From: an uncultured Burkholderiales bacterium
GTDB lineage: Bacteria > Pseudomonadota > Gammaproteobacteria > Burkholderiales > Burkholderiaceae
DNA length: 64,000 nt
Reading direction: 5' to 3'
Assembly (NCBI GenBank): GCA_946480465.1
Contig: CAMLJY010000002.1
Location: 124,001-188,000, forward strand
Positions 1 through 7,737 of the stretch are shown one piece after another. A program made the translations under genes and the position numbers. A model generated the notes under the pieces. That model was given only the letters and a program-made list of their open reading frames with translations, was not told the origin of the DNA and searched no databases. Numbering within the stretch: position 1 is the first letter of the stretch; the number at the start of each line of letters is the position of its first letter.

Positions 1-72
1 GCCCCACGGCCGGTCACGCCCGCCCCAGCCCCGAAGCCGGCTCCGGCCGACCCCTTCAAGCTCTTGAACTGA
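1..72 (+). CDS. C-terminal end of an unidentified protein (partial)
   Basis: An open frame runs from the first base to a TGA at 70-72. It encodes a Pro/Ala-rich tail ending in DPFKLLN. It lies 26 bases before tssB on the same strand, so it is probably the last part of another T6SS gene; tssJ, tssK and tssL are all absent from the window. Too little is present to name it. Confidence 0.5.
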   Translation, partial: APRPVTPAPAPKPAPADPFKLLN

Positions 73-98
73 TTGCCCGAACCCAGAAAGGAAGCGCC

Positions 99-614
99 AT
101 GGCGAAGAAAGACAGCGTCCAGAAGCGGCTGCAGAAGGTCCGTCCGCCGCGCGTGCAACTCACCTACGACGTCGAGATCGGCGACGCGATCGAAAAGAAG
201 GAACTGCCCTTCGTCGTCGGCGTGCTCGGCGATTTCACCGGCGCCCCGGATCCCGAGAAGCCGCTGCCGAAGCTCAAGGACCGCAAGTTCGTCAACGTCG
301 ACCTCGACAACATTGATGATGTGATGAAGGGCATGGCGCCCAAGGCGAGCTACCGTGTGAAGAACAAGCTCAGTCCCGAGGGTGGCGAGTTCGCGGTGAA
401 CCTGGGCTTCGAGAAGATCGAGGACTTCCGTCCCGAGTCGGTGGTGCAGCAGGTCGAGCCGCTGCGCCGCTTGCTCGAGGCCCGCACGAAGCTGTCCGAC
501 CTGCGCAACAAGCTGGCCGGCAACGACAAGCTCGAAGACCTGCTCGGCGAAGTGCTCGCGAGCACCGAAAAGCTGGAGCAGTTGAGCCAGGAAGCCGCCC
601 CGCGCGCCGAATGA
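99..614 (+). CDS. tssB: T6SS contractile sheath small subunit TssB (VipA)
   Basis: TssB pairs with TssC to build the cytoplasmic contractile sheath around the Hcp tube. The 171-residue length is normal. The family pattern is clear: a basic N-terminus (SVQKRLQKVRPPRVQLTYDV), the PFVVGVLGDFTG segment near residue 38, DRKFVNVDLDN near 62 and a C-terminal helix rich in charged residues (LRNKLAGNDKLEDLL). The ATG is preceded by a purine-rich GAAAGGAAG at about 85-93. tssC follows after 113 bases, the usual order. Confidence 0.97.
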   Translation: MAKKDSVQKRLQKVRPPRVQLTYDVEIGDAIEKKELPFVVGVLGDFTGAPDPEKPLPKLKDRKFVNVDLDNIDDVMKGMAPKASYRVKNKLSPEGGEFAVNLGFEKIEDFRPESVVQQVEPLRRLLEARTKLSDLRNKLAGNDKLEDLLGEVLASTEKLEQLSQEAAPRAE

Positions 615-727
615 GCGCGCCGCGCATGCGCCGAGCCGCCCCCGCCAGGGCGAGGGCAGGCCGGCACATGCCGAACGAGAGTCCGCGCCAACCGCGCTGA
701 CGCTGCACTGAACGAGGAACCCGCGCC

Positions 728-2215
728 ATGAACGCCGCCATCGCCGAACAGCAATCCCCCATCGCCGCCCACGCCGAAACCAGCCTGCTCGACCAGATCG
801 TCACGCAGAGCAAGGTCGCGCGCTCGGACAACGAACGTGCCCGCGCCAAGGACATCATCGGCGAGCTGGTGCGCGAGGTGATGCAGGGCACGGTCGTGCT
901 ATCGGACAACCTGAGCGTCACGCTCGACGCTCGCATCGCCGAGATCGACAAGCTCATCAGCGAGCAGCTCAGCGAGGTGATGCACCACCCCGAGTTCCAG
1001 AAGCTGGAGTCGAGCTGGACCGGCCTGCACTACCTGTGCAAGCACACGTCCACCGGCGCCGGCATGAAGATCCAGGTCTTCAATGCGACGAAGAAGGAGC
1101 TGGTCAAGGACTTCCGCAGCGCGGTGGACTTCGACCAGAGCGCGCTCTTCAAGAAGGTGTATGAAGAGGAATTCGGCACCTTCGGCGGCGCGCCCTTCGG
1201 CACGCTGATCGGCGACTTCGAGTTCACCCGCAACGCCGAGGACATGTACTTCGTCGAGCAGATGTCGCACGTGGCCGCGGCGGCGCATGCGCCGTTCATC
1301 TCGGCGGCGTCGCCCGAGCTGTTCGGCCTGGACACCTTCGCCGACCTGGGGCGTCCGCGCGATCTTTCCAAGGTGTTCGACACGGTCGAATACGCCAAGT
1401 GGCAGTCGTTCCGCGAATGCGAGGATTCGCGCTACGTCGGCCTCACCGTGCCGCGCTTCCTTGGCCGCCTGCCTTTCGATCCGAAGGAAGGCAACACCGT
1501 CGAAGGCTTCAACTTCGTCGAGAGCGTCGACGGCACCGACCATTCCAAGTACCTGTGGGTCAATGCCGCCTATGCGATGGGCGCGCGCCTGACCGCGGCC
1601 TTCGAGAACTTCGGCTGGTGCGCGGCGATCCGTGGCGTCGAAGGCGGCGGCCTGGTCGAAGACCTGCCCACCCACACCTTCAAGACCGACGACGGCGAGG
1701 TGGCGCTGAAGTGCCCGACCGAAGTCGCGATCACCGACCGGCGCGAAAAGGAATTGAGCGACCTCGGCTTCATGCCCCTGGTGCACTGCAAGGGCAAGGA
1801 CTACGCCGCCTTCTTCGGTGCGCAGTCCACGCAAAAGCCCAAGAAATACGACCTCGACACGGCCAATGCCAATGCCGTGCTGTCGGCGCAGCTGCAGTAC
1901 ATCTTCAGCGTTTGCCGCATCGCGCACTACCTGAAGGCGATGATGCGCGACAAGATCGGCAGCTTCGCCTCGGCCCACAACGTCGAGGAATTCCTCAACC
2001 GCTGGATCCGCCAGTACGTCGTCGAAGACGACAACGCCACCCAGGAAACCAAGGCCACCTACCCGCTGCGCCAGGCGCAGATCGAAGTGTCCGAGGTGCC
2101 GGGCAAGCCGGGTGCCTACCGCGCCGTGGCATTCATCCGGCCCCACTTCCAACTGGACGAACTGTCGGTGTCGCTGCGCCTCGTTGCTGAACTGCCGTCG
2201 TCCCAGAAGGGTTGA
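728..2215 (+). CDS. tssC: T6SS contractile sheath large subunit TssC (VipB)
   Basis: TssC is the large sheath subunit that interlocks with TssB. The product has 495 residues, the usual length. Conserved family segments are visible: FQKLESSWTGLHYL near residue 80, a KKVYEEEFGTFGG segment near 140, PFGTLIGDFEF, the NVEEFLNRWIRQYV segment near 417 and a C-terminal AFIRPHFQLDELSVSLRLVA. The ATG at 728 follows a GAGGAA motif. No other gene fits between tssB and tssC. Confidence 0.98.
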   Translation: MNAAIAEQQSPIAAHAETSLLDQIVTQSKVARSDNERARAKDIIGELVREVMQGTVVLSDNLSVTLDARIAEIDKLISEQLSEVMHHPEFQKLESSWTGLHYLCKHTSTGAGMKIQVFNATKKELVKDFRSAVDFDQSALFKKVYEEEFGTFGGAPFGTLIGDFEFTRNAEDMYFVEQMSHVAAAAHAPFISAASPELFGLDTFADLGRPRDLSKVFDTVEYAKWQSFRECEDSRYVGLTVPRFLGRLPFDPKEGNTVEGFNFVESVDGTDHSKYLWVNAAYAMGARLTAAFENFGWCAAIRGVEGGGLVEDLPTHTFKTDDGEVALKCPTEVAITDRREKELSDLGFMPLVHCKGKDYAAFFGAQSTQKPKKYDLDTANANAVLSAQLQYIFSVCRIAHYLKAMMRDKIGSFASAHNVEEFLNRWIRQYVVEDDNATQETKATYPLRQAQIEVSEVPGKPGAYRAVAFIRPHFQLDELSVSLRLVAELPSSQKG

Positions 2216-2295
2216 CCGCACGGATCCCTGGTTGCCGAAGAACGTCCTCGCCCACACGGTCGACGAGACGGAGTTGCTTGGACCTTGAAACCCGC

Positions 2296-2688
2296 ATGAC
2301 GCGAATCACCTTTGTCCTTCTGATGAGCGCGCTGCTGCCGGCTGTTTGCCTTGCGCAGGGTCGGGGTGCGCCCGATGCCGGGGGTGAAAGCCAGGCGGCG
2401 CGTGCTGCCGCCAGGTTCTTCTACACCGTGCCGGCGGAGCTCGGGGACGAGTGGGAATACGCATGGCCGGAGTGCAGCCTGCTCCCCGCGCCCGCAAGTG
2501 TGGGTCTCAAGGACTGCGAGGCCTTCGAAGGCAATGGGAATCACCAGGCGTGCAGTTCCTCGAAGTATGTCGAGCTGACCAATGTGCTGACCAAGGAGAA
2601 GCGGAAGTTCATGCTGATCTACCATGTTTTCAGCACGAAGAAGGCGTGCGTGAAGGATCGCAAGGAAGGCCTCACGGGCCATTCCTGA
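2296..2688 (+). CDS. small exported protein, candidate immunity protein for the M15 effector
   Basis: Not recognised as a known family. From the ATG at 2296 it encodes 130 residues. They begin with a signal peptide (basic MTR, hydrophobic FVLLMSALLPAVCLA), so the product should reach the periplasm. The mature part has four cysteines that could form two disulfides. It lies between tssC and a predicted peptidoglycan peptidase. T6SS immunity proteins against wall-degrading effectors are usually small periplasmic proteins, so that role is inferred from position and export. The frame is also open upstream to about 2212, but that part lacks signal-peptide character. Confidence 0.6.
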   Translation: MTRITFVLLMSALLPAVCLAQGRGAPDAGGESQAARAAARFFYTVPAELGDEWEYAWPECSLLPAPASVGLKDCEAFEGNGNHQACSSSKYVELTNVLTKEKRKFMLIYHVFSTKKACVKDRKEGLTGHS

Positions 2689-2878
2689 GTGCGGCAGGCC
2701 ATTGGATTTGCGCCTTGAAGCCCAATGGTGCCACCGTGCGCCTGGCTCCGGGTGCTGCCGGGAATGAATCGCCGTCTTTCAATGGGTTCGGCCGGCAAGA
2801 GTGCCGCCGAGGCCGTATTCGGGAATTTCGGGAAGCCATTGTGCTGCCGCGACAGATCAATCAATTACCGGAGGAAGA

Positions 2879-3565
2879 ATGCCAATATTGAGGCTGGATC
2901 GTGCCGTCGGGCGGAACTGCCCGAATACCGCAGGGGACATCCGTTCGGTCGCCGTCGCACTGATGGAGATTGACAAGATTCCACGGTCGTACCAGATCAA
3001 TGGCAGCTATGGCGACGTGCTTGACAAGGCGATTGTGAGCACCCAGCATCATTGGATGCGCAATCCGGACGCGGTGATTTCGCCCGGGGGTGCGACGCAA
3101 ACGTACATCCAGTCCTGGTCCGTCAAGTCAATTGATGCCGGCGTCGAGCTGACCCGCGACCTGCGTGCTGCGTGGGACCTGGTCAGTCCCCTGCTGCCGC
3201 GGGGTAGCCGGTGCACCAGCGGCTACCGCAGCGCCGAAAAGCAGCGGCAGATCCTGCACAGCTTCTTTCTCAGCAAGTACAAGGCCGAGATCCTGAAGAA
3301 GATCGGCCAGGCGGAATATTCCGAGCTGAGCAAGAACCTGCTCGCGAAGGAGGCCCGCGTGCTCGAGCTGGTGCGGGGCTGCGGGCAGGCCATTGCGGCG
3401 CCGGGCCAAAGCAAGCACCAGCAAGGCAAGGCCGTGGACATGACCGGGCCGAGCATCCAGCGGATCGTCGACACCACGAAGGTGGTGGCCCGAGCCAATC
3501 CGGACATCTTCACAGGCAAGGTCATCAAGGAAAGAAACGGCTGCGTCCATTTTGAGATTCGTTAG
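2879..3565 (+). CDS. predicted T6SS effector: peptidoglycan-binding plus M15 (VanY-type) peptidase
   Basis: Predicted zinc peptidase that cleaves peptidoglycan peptides. The start at 2879 is set by a good GGAGGAAG at about 2870; the product has 228 residues. Residues about 15-78 resemble a peptidoglycan-binding helical domain ending in SPGGATQTYIQ. Residues about 85-228 carry the M15 signature: SGYRS (114-118), SKHQQGKAVDM with His180 and Asp187, and VHFE with His224 and Glu226. There is no signal peptide, as expected for a T6SS cargo delivered from the cytoplasm. It sits just before hcp. G+C is lower than in the flanking tss genes. A phage endolysin-like origin is an alternative. Confidence 0.8.
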   Translation: MPILRLDRAVGRNCPNTAGDIRSVAVALMEIDKIPRSYQINGSYGDVLDKAIVSTQHHWMRNPDAVISPGGATQTYIQSWSVKSIDAGVELTRDLRAAWDLVSPLLPRGSRCTSGYRSAEKQRQILHSFFLSKYKAEILKKIGQAEYSELSKNLLAKEARVLELVRGCGQAIAAPGQSKHQQGKAVDMTGPSIQRIVDTTKVVARANPDIFTGKVIKERNGCVHFEIR

Positions 3566-3706
3566 GCGGGCGTGCCCTTGCAGCCTCGGCTGCGCCAGCC
3601 ACGATTTACCGGCTACCTAGCTGCGACTGTGTTCCGTTCTGCCCTTCAAATCGTCGCAGGGCCACGTAGTGTCGAAGGGTTGATTCCAACAGGAGGTTAT
3701 TGAGCA

Positions 3707-4225
3707 ATGAAGGATATTTACGTCAAGTTCGAGGGTGCCAGCGAGCTCCAGGGCGACAGCACGGACACCAAGCACGTCAATGAGATCGAGGTTTCGTCGT
3801 TCTCGCACTCGGTGTTCCAGCCGAAGTCGTCCAGCGCTTCCAGCGCCGGCGGCCACACCGCCGAGCGCACCGAGCACGGCGAAATGATGTTCACGAAGGA
3901 CATCGACAAGGCCACGTCGAAGCTGCTGCGCGCTTGCTCGGCCGGCACGGTCTACCCGAAGGTGCTGATCACGTTCTACCGCGGTTACGGCGGCAAGAGC
4001 GCGACCTCGACCTCGCAGACCCGCGTCGACTACTACAAGATCGTGCTGGAAGACGTCGTCGTGTCGTCGGTTTCGACGAACATCGGCGCCGGCGAACTGC
4101 CCTCCGAGACCTTCGGCCTGAAGTACGGCAAGATCGTCTGGGAGTACAAGCAGCACAAGATGGACGGCTCGTCCACCTCCACCGGCACCGCCGGCTGGGA
4201 TCTGCGCAAGAACGTCGCGGTCTGA
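3707..4225 (+). CDS. hcp: T6SS tube protein Hcp (TssD)
   Basis: Hcp forms the hexameric rings of the inner tube and can carry small effectors in its lumen. The 172 residues show the family features: MKDIYVKFEG at the start, the SVFQPKSSS / AGGHTAERTEHG loop near residues 38-58, YPKVLITFYR near 82 and the C-terminal GKIVWEYKQ. A strong AGGAGG at 3691-3696 precedes the ATG, which suits a highly expressed gene. A 141-base gap lies upstream and a strong terminator downstream, so it may be its own transcription unit. Confidence 0.97.
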   Translation: MKDIYVKFEGASELQGDSTDTKHVNEIEVSSFSHSVFQPKSSSASSAGGHTAERTEHGEMMFTKDIDKATSKLLRACSAGTVYPKVLITFYRGYGGKSATSTSQTRVDYYKIVLEDVVVSSVSTNIGAGELPSETFGLKYGKIVWEYKQHKMDGSSTSTGTAGWDLRKNVAV

Positions 4226-4257
4226 TCCTCGGACTGTCTACGCTTTCTGCGTGATAG

Positions 4258-4283
4258 GCGGCGGCCCTGCGGGCCGCCGCTTT
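4258..4283 (+). terminator. rho-independent terminator after hcp
   Basis: A perfect 10-bp G+C stem (GCGGCGGCCC at 4258-4267 with GGGCCGCCGC at 4271-4280) closes a TGC loop and is followed by TTT. It lies 33 bases after the hcp stop codon. Confidence 0.75.
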
Positions 4284-4400
4284 CCGTCTGTCTCGACGCG
4301 ATGCATATGCTGTCTCGGCGCGAGAAGCGTTGGGCTTGGTGAATTTGGCGAACGCTTATGCCAGTCGATCGCGCACTTGTTAAGGAATGGGGGGGCGGTC

Positions 4401-4793
4401 TTGAGCTATCGATTGCTGGTTGCCGAGAGTGAGGTGTTTCCGGAAGGAAAGTATGCCAACTCAAAGGGCAACACGGAGTGCGTGGAGTTCATCCGTCAGG
4501 CGGCCGGGGCCCCGCCGACCGCGACTTGGCGCAAAGGGACGAAGGTGTCCGACGCCAAGCCGGGCACCATTCGCCGTGGAACGGCCATTGCCACGTTCGA
4601 CTCGTCGGGAAACTATCCAACCGACGGCCTCGGTAGGCATGCGGCGATCTACCTTGAGCATACCGCGGAGTACATCGTGGTTCTGGATCAGTGGAGGGCG
4701 AAGGGCAAGGTCTCCCAGCGCGCGATTCGTTTCAAGCGGCCGAAAGGAACGAGTCGAAGTGACGATGCGGATACCTACTACGTCATCGAGTAG
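4401..4793 (+). CDS. BPSL0067-family protein, predicted T6SS cysteine amidase effector
   Basis: Resembles the BPSL0067 family, with an NlpC/P60- or CHAP-like arrangement of a cysteine at a helix start and a later histidine. Counting from a TTG at 4401, the key residues are Cys27 (in NTECVEFIRQ) and His80 (in GRHAAIYL), with GTAIATF (60-66) and DQW (96-98), all typical of the family. The frame is open back to 4251, but that part overlaps the terminator, so a start near 4401 after a G-rich stretch is preferred; it gives 130 residues. No signal peptide is seen. The next gene, 3 bases on, encodes the usual partner. Confidence 0.78.
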   Translation: MSYRLLVAESEVFPEGKYANSKGNTECVEFIRQAAGAPPTATWRKGTKVSDAKPGTIRRGTAIATFDSSGNYPTDGLGRHAAIYLEHTAEYIVVLDQWRAKGKVSQRAIRFKRPKGTSRSDDADTYYVIE

Positions 4794-4796
4794 GAC

Positions 4797-5249
4797 ATGA
4801 CGGCAAAGTCGGCCTTTCCTGGTTGTAGAGATCTCGCAGCTTGCCTTGTGTTCTCAATGGCAGCCGTGTCTGCCTGGTCGGCCACTGCGCAGTGCCCGCG
4901 GACGCTGGATGAGGCGCCGACGGTCATGGACGTGCCGTCGCAGTGGGTGGCGGTTGCGCCGCGCGGACAGCGTGGATTGGATCAGGCTGGGCTTTACTGG
5001 GGATCGGATCCCGCAAGCCTCGGTTCGTTGGTCCCGACCAGCGAACAGATTGGAAAGAGTCAAGAGAGGGTGCGCTGGAAGCTGGTGCCTCCACCGCATG
5101 GCGAGCACTATTGGATCGGATGCATGTATGTCGGAACGACCGCCGTGCTGTTCCGCCGCTTGGATTTGCCTGTGACCCAGTGCGAGGTTGTCTATGACCT
5201 TCTGCCCAGCAGGCGACGCAATAGGTTGGTCTCGGTGGAATGCCGGTGA
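4797..5249 (+). CDS. STY0301-family exported protein, probable immunity partner
   Basis: Encodes 150 residues starting with a signal peptide (hydrophobic LAACLVFSMAAVSAW, cleavage near SATA-Q). The mature part follows the STY0301 pattern: an early CP, a W(V/A)-containing strand, a LYWG segment near residue 67, WKLVPPP, then WIGCMYVG and a final Cys before the end. STY0301 proteins are commonly encoded next to BPSL0067 proteins. With periplasmic export this fits an immunity protein for the preceding amidase. It begins 3 bases after that gene and is surely co-transcribed. Confidence 0.75.
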   Translation: MTAKSAFPGCRDLAACLVFSMAAVSAWSATAQCPRTLDEAPTVMDVPSQWVAVAPRGQRGLDQAGLYWGSDPASLGSLVPTSEQIGKSQERVRWKLVPPPHGEHYWIGCMYVGTTAVLFRRLDLPVTQCEVVYDLLPSRRRNRLVSVECR

Positions 5250-5275
5250 CCGGCGCCAGGACTTGATGGAAGAGC

Positions 5276-5770
5276 ATGGCTGACAGATACGCTGGTGAGC
5301 GCTACGCGCCCGCAGTTCCAACTTGCGGCAAGTCCGCTTTGGCGCTGCACTTCAACGGCAAGACCATTCGTGCCACAGGTGCCAAGGCGGTCATCGCCTT
5401 TTCGGCGGTTTCCGGGCGCCCGAGTGAGGGCAAGTTTGATTACTCCGCCGAAAGACAGAAGATCAGGGACCAAGGACCGATCCCTGAGGGGGAGTATTGG
5501 ATTCAGTTGCACGAGCTTCAGGAAAACTCGTGGTATCGCCTGAGGAACCCGAGGCCAGCTTGGGGCGATTTCTGGATAACGATTCACCCCTATCCCGCGA
5601 CCGAAACGCATGGGCGCGGGGGGTTCTTCATCCACGGTGGAACTGCCCCGGGAAGCGCAGGTTGCATTGACTTGGTCACCGGCATGTCGGCGTTCGTGGC
5701 CGCGCTTGCGTCGGAGTTGGAAGGAAAGTCGCGCTGCTACATTCCCCTGACCGTTCGATACGGACCATGA
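5276..5770 (+). CDS. Tlde1-like (DUF2778) L,D-transpeptidase-fold T6SS effector
   Basis: The 164-residue protein resembles the Tlde1/DUF2778 group of T6SS effectors, which act on peptidoglycan peptides with a YkuD-related cysteine active site. Visible features are LALHFNGKTI (22-31), AVSGRP near 44-49, GPIPEGEYWI near 67-76, and FFIHGGTAPGSAGCIDL with His120 and Cys130 as predicted catalytic residues. There is no signal peptide. The ATG at 5276 follows GGAAGAG. It overlaps the next gene by 4 bases (ATGA), which points to a translationally coupled effector/immunity pair. Confidence 0.8.
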   Translation: MADRYAGERYAPAVPTCGKSALALHFNGKTIRATGAKAVIAFSAVSGRPSEGKFDYSAERQKIRDQGPIPEGEYWIQLHELQENSWYRLRNPRPAWGDFWITIHPYPATETHGRGGFFIHGGTAPGSAGCIDLVTGMSAFVAALASELEGKSRCYIPLTVRYGP

Positions 5771-6006
5771 AGCGCATTCTGGCGTGGCTCTCGTTGCTCT
5801 TGGTCGTGCTTTGGTGCGCCTTCGTTGCGTATGTCAACGTCGATGCGATCGTCGGTGCATTTGGAGATGGCCCGCCGTACTACGGGCGCACCACCAACAT
5901 GGACAAATGGGAGAACCCGATTCCCATGTTGATCGGGATCGACTTGGTGACGTTGCTGGGCTCGGTCGGGGTGGTTTGGCTGGCGCGTCGCACATTGCGA
6001 CGATAG
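5767..6006 (+). CDS. small two-helix membrane protein, probable immunity to the Tlde1-like effector
   Basis: Encodes 79 residues with two hydrophobic segments: about residues 4-24 (ILAWLSLLLVVLWCAFVAYV) and about 55-72 (MLIGIDLVTLLGSVGVVWLA). These are separated by a polar loop that probably faces the periplasm. Its ATG overlaps the stop of the preceding effector gene. Family not recognised; the immunity role is inferred from coupling, size and membrane topology. Confidence 0.65.
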   Translation: MKRILAWLSLLLVVLWCAFVAYVNVDAIVGAFGDGPPYYGRTTNMDKWENPIPMLIGIDLVTLLGSVGVVWLARRTLRR

Positions 6007-6335
6007 GTCATCTTCCTGCAGCATCCGGCCACTGAGAGCACATCCATCTTTGTCCATCCAACATGGCGTTGGCGTCATCTTCGAGGCGGCTTGGTCGCGT
6101 GGCGGCATTGCGTCCAGCAGCAGACTCCCCTGTCAAGGGTCGGGTCGACAGGGAATGAAACCATGGTGCGCGTGCGAAGCCGTGACTGGTCGCATTGCGA
6201 CTCGTGGGATCGACAACAGCCGAGGTCGCAGGTTGAATTCCGGTCGGCCCGCCGCCCAGGATGAGGGGCGGCTACGGTCGCCGCCACATCTCGCACTCAC
6301 CACCCGCACCGACCATCAAGCGCATCACTGATCAC
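6007..6335. other. gene-poor stretch between two effector/immunity pairs
   Basis: About 330 bases without a convincing gene. Short open frames on both strands lack ribosome sites and family resemblance. No hairpin with a T-run or clear promoter was recognised. It may be the scar of cargo-gene exchange. Confidence 0.4.
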
Positions 6336-7010
6336 ATGGGCAACATCTTTGCATCCCCTTCCGGCGAGGAGCCGATCGAGGACGGCTTCATCCAGCATGG
6401 CCGAGGCGCGGGCAAGAGGAAGCTGGTCTTCACGTCCGTCGACAAGGCGGGCCAAAGGGTGCGGCGGATCGCGACCATCGATGGCCTGTGCCGCAAGATC
6501 ATCCTGATCCAGCCCTACGAAAAATCTCTCTACGAGTCAGGCATTCGCGAGAAGGGCGTTCCCGGCTACCTGTACCTCTTCGCGCACGCCTCGGCGAGGT
6601 CCATCCAGGGCATCTCGATCGCAGAGATCGGTGAACTCGCCAGCCTGATCGCGCGGAGCCACATCTGGAACAAGGAGCCGGTCCTGATCGATGCGTGCAA
6701 TGCCGGCGCTGAAACCGACGGGATTGCGAGCAGGCTCGCAGCTGCGCTGTCGACCTACGTCACCGCACCGACTCGCTTGACCTGGAACTACCCCCGGGGC
6801 GGCTCAGCCATCGGGCAGGGCTCGTACGACAAGCTGCCGGGGCCGCTGGCCGACCTGCCGATTCCCAACCTGCTCCGACCGGGCACATGGAGGACATGGG
6901 GGCCGGACGGGACGCTGACCGCGGAAACCGGCACCTCCCCGCGCGATACGGGGAGGGTCCTGCCCGCGGCGGCCGCGAAGGAATTCGCTGCCCGTTCCCA
7001 CGGGCGATGA
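6336..7010 (+). CDS. caspase-like His/Cys protein, candidate T6SS effector
   Basis: Not assigned to a named family with certainty. From the ATG at 6336 it has 224 residues. The middle part has a beta-strand ending in LYLFAHAS (His84), then VLIDACNAG (Cys121) and later a VTAPTRLTW strand. A His followed about 35 residues later by an (L/I)xxCxxG strand end is the layout of caspase/CHAT/C80-type cysteine proteases. Similar ACN(T/S)G...VxAPT segments occur in polymorphic-toxin domains. There is no signal peptide. It sits in the effector series and is followed after 13 bases by a membrane-anchored protein. The frame extends to an ATG at 6261 that is an alternative start; neither start has a clear ribosome site. 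Confidence 0.6.
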   Translation: MGNIFASPSGEEPIEDGFIQHGRGAGKRKLVFTSVDKAGQRVRRIATIDGLCRKIILIQPYEKSLYESGIREKGVPGYLYLFAHASARSIQGISIAEIGELASLIARSHIWNKEPVLIDACNAGAETDGIASRLAAALSTYVTAPTRLTWNYPRGGSAIGQGSYDKLPGPLADLPIPNLLRPGTWRTWGPDGTLTAETGTSPRDTGRVLPAAAAKEFAARSHGR

Positions 7011-7023
7011 AACCGGGGGGCGC

Positions 7024-7707
7024 ATGGCACGAAAGGCCATCATCGTCCTGCTGCTGGTGCTGATCCCGGTCGGCTGGTGGTGGATCGACAGCGCGGTCAC
7101 CTGCGACATTCAGGACCAGTACACGCTACGCGGCGTCTGCCTGATGCGCACCAAATCGCTCGCCGAGAGCGGCGATACCGCCGCCCAGTGGATGTACGGA
7201 CTGCGCTTGGAGGAAGACGAGCCCGAGGTGGCTCGTGAGTGGTTCAGGAAGGCCGCGCGCCAGGCTCGCACCGGCGTCGAGGTGTCTCACATGCACGGCC
7301 TTTGTGGTGTCGTGTTCGACAAGGACCATGTCGAGTCCAGATTGCTGGAGGTCGCGCGAACAAGCCCTGACACGCATCTGCTGCTGCTGGCCCTCTACCT
7401 GGATCCGCATTGCGGCAAGCTCGATCTTGGCAAGGCGAGCGCGGAGATCCCCCGATTGACTCAGTGCGCGAGCCTGAACTTGAAGAAGTTCCTGGACGCT
7501 GCCGAGCGCATGCGCCACGCCGTACCCGAGGACACCGCGGTCGCGATCAAGACGAACATCGAACGCTGTCGACAGGACATTCGTCAGCCCCCGCCCGACC
7601 GGAGCCGCAGCGCATCCGAGCTGCTCCTGCCCGATGCATCCGAACTGGCAGCCCTCGAGGCCCGGCTTGGTTCGCTGGCCGGGGCCCCGGGGCCGCAAAC
7701 TCCATAG
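7024..7707 (+). CDS. membrane-anchored Sel1-like protein, candidate immunity protein
   Basis: Encodes 227 residues. Residues 1-22 form an N-terminal anchor or signal (AIIVLLLVLIPVGWWWI), so most of the protein should be periplasmic. Residues about 44-80 read like one Sel1/TPR-like helical repeat (ESGDTAAQWMYGLRL then AREWFRKAARQA). Several cysteines follow. It directly follows the caspase-like gene and precedes tssE. The immunity role is an inference; a structural accessory role is possible. Confidence 0.6.
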   Translation: MARKAIIVLLLVLIPVGWWWIDSAVTCDIQDQYTLRGVCLMRTKSLAESGDTAAQWMYGLRLEEDEPEVAREWFRKAARQARTGVEVSHMHGLCGVVFDKDHVESRLLEVARTSPDTHLLLLALYLDPHCGKLDLGKASAEIPRLTQCASLNLKKFLDAAERMRHAVPEDTAVAIKTNIERCRQDIRQPPPDRSRSASELLLPDASELAALEARLGSLAGAPGPQTP

Positions 7708-7737
7708 CGCCTTTTTCGTGCCTCCTTCGTGCCTCCC

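Noticed and set aside
3559..3570. GTTAGGC at the end of the M15 effector gene as an integron core
   Set aside because: No matching RYYYAAC partner or hairpin at attC distance; probably a chance match overlapping the stop codon.
4251..4400. Longer start for the BPSL0067-type gene at the GTG at 4251
   Set aside because: It would translate through the hcp terminator hairpin and adds about 50 residues without resemblance to the family.
6050..6331. Possible small gene between the Tlde1-like pair and the caspase-like gene
   Set aside because: No ribosome site and no domain; the translation looks random.
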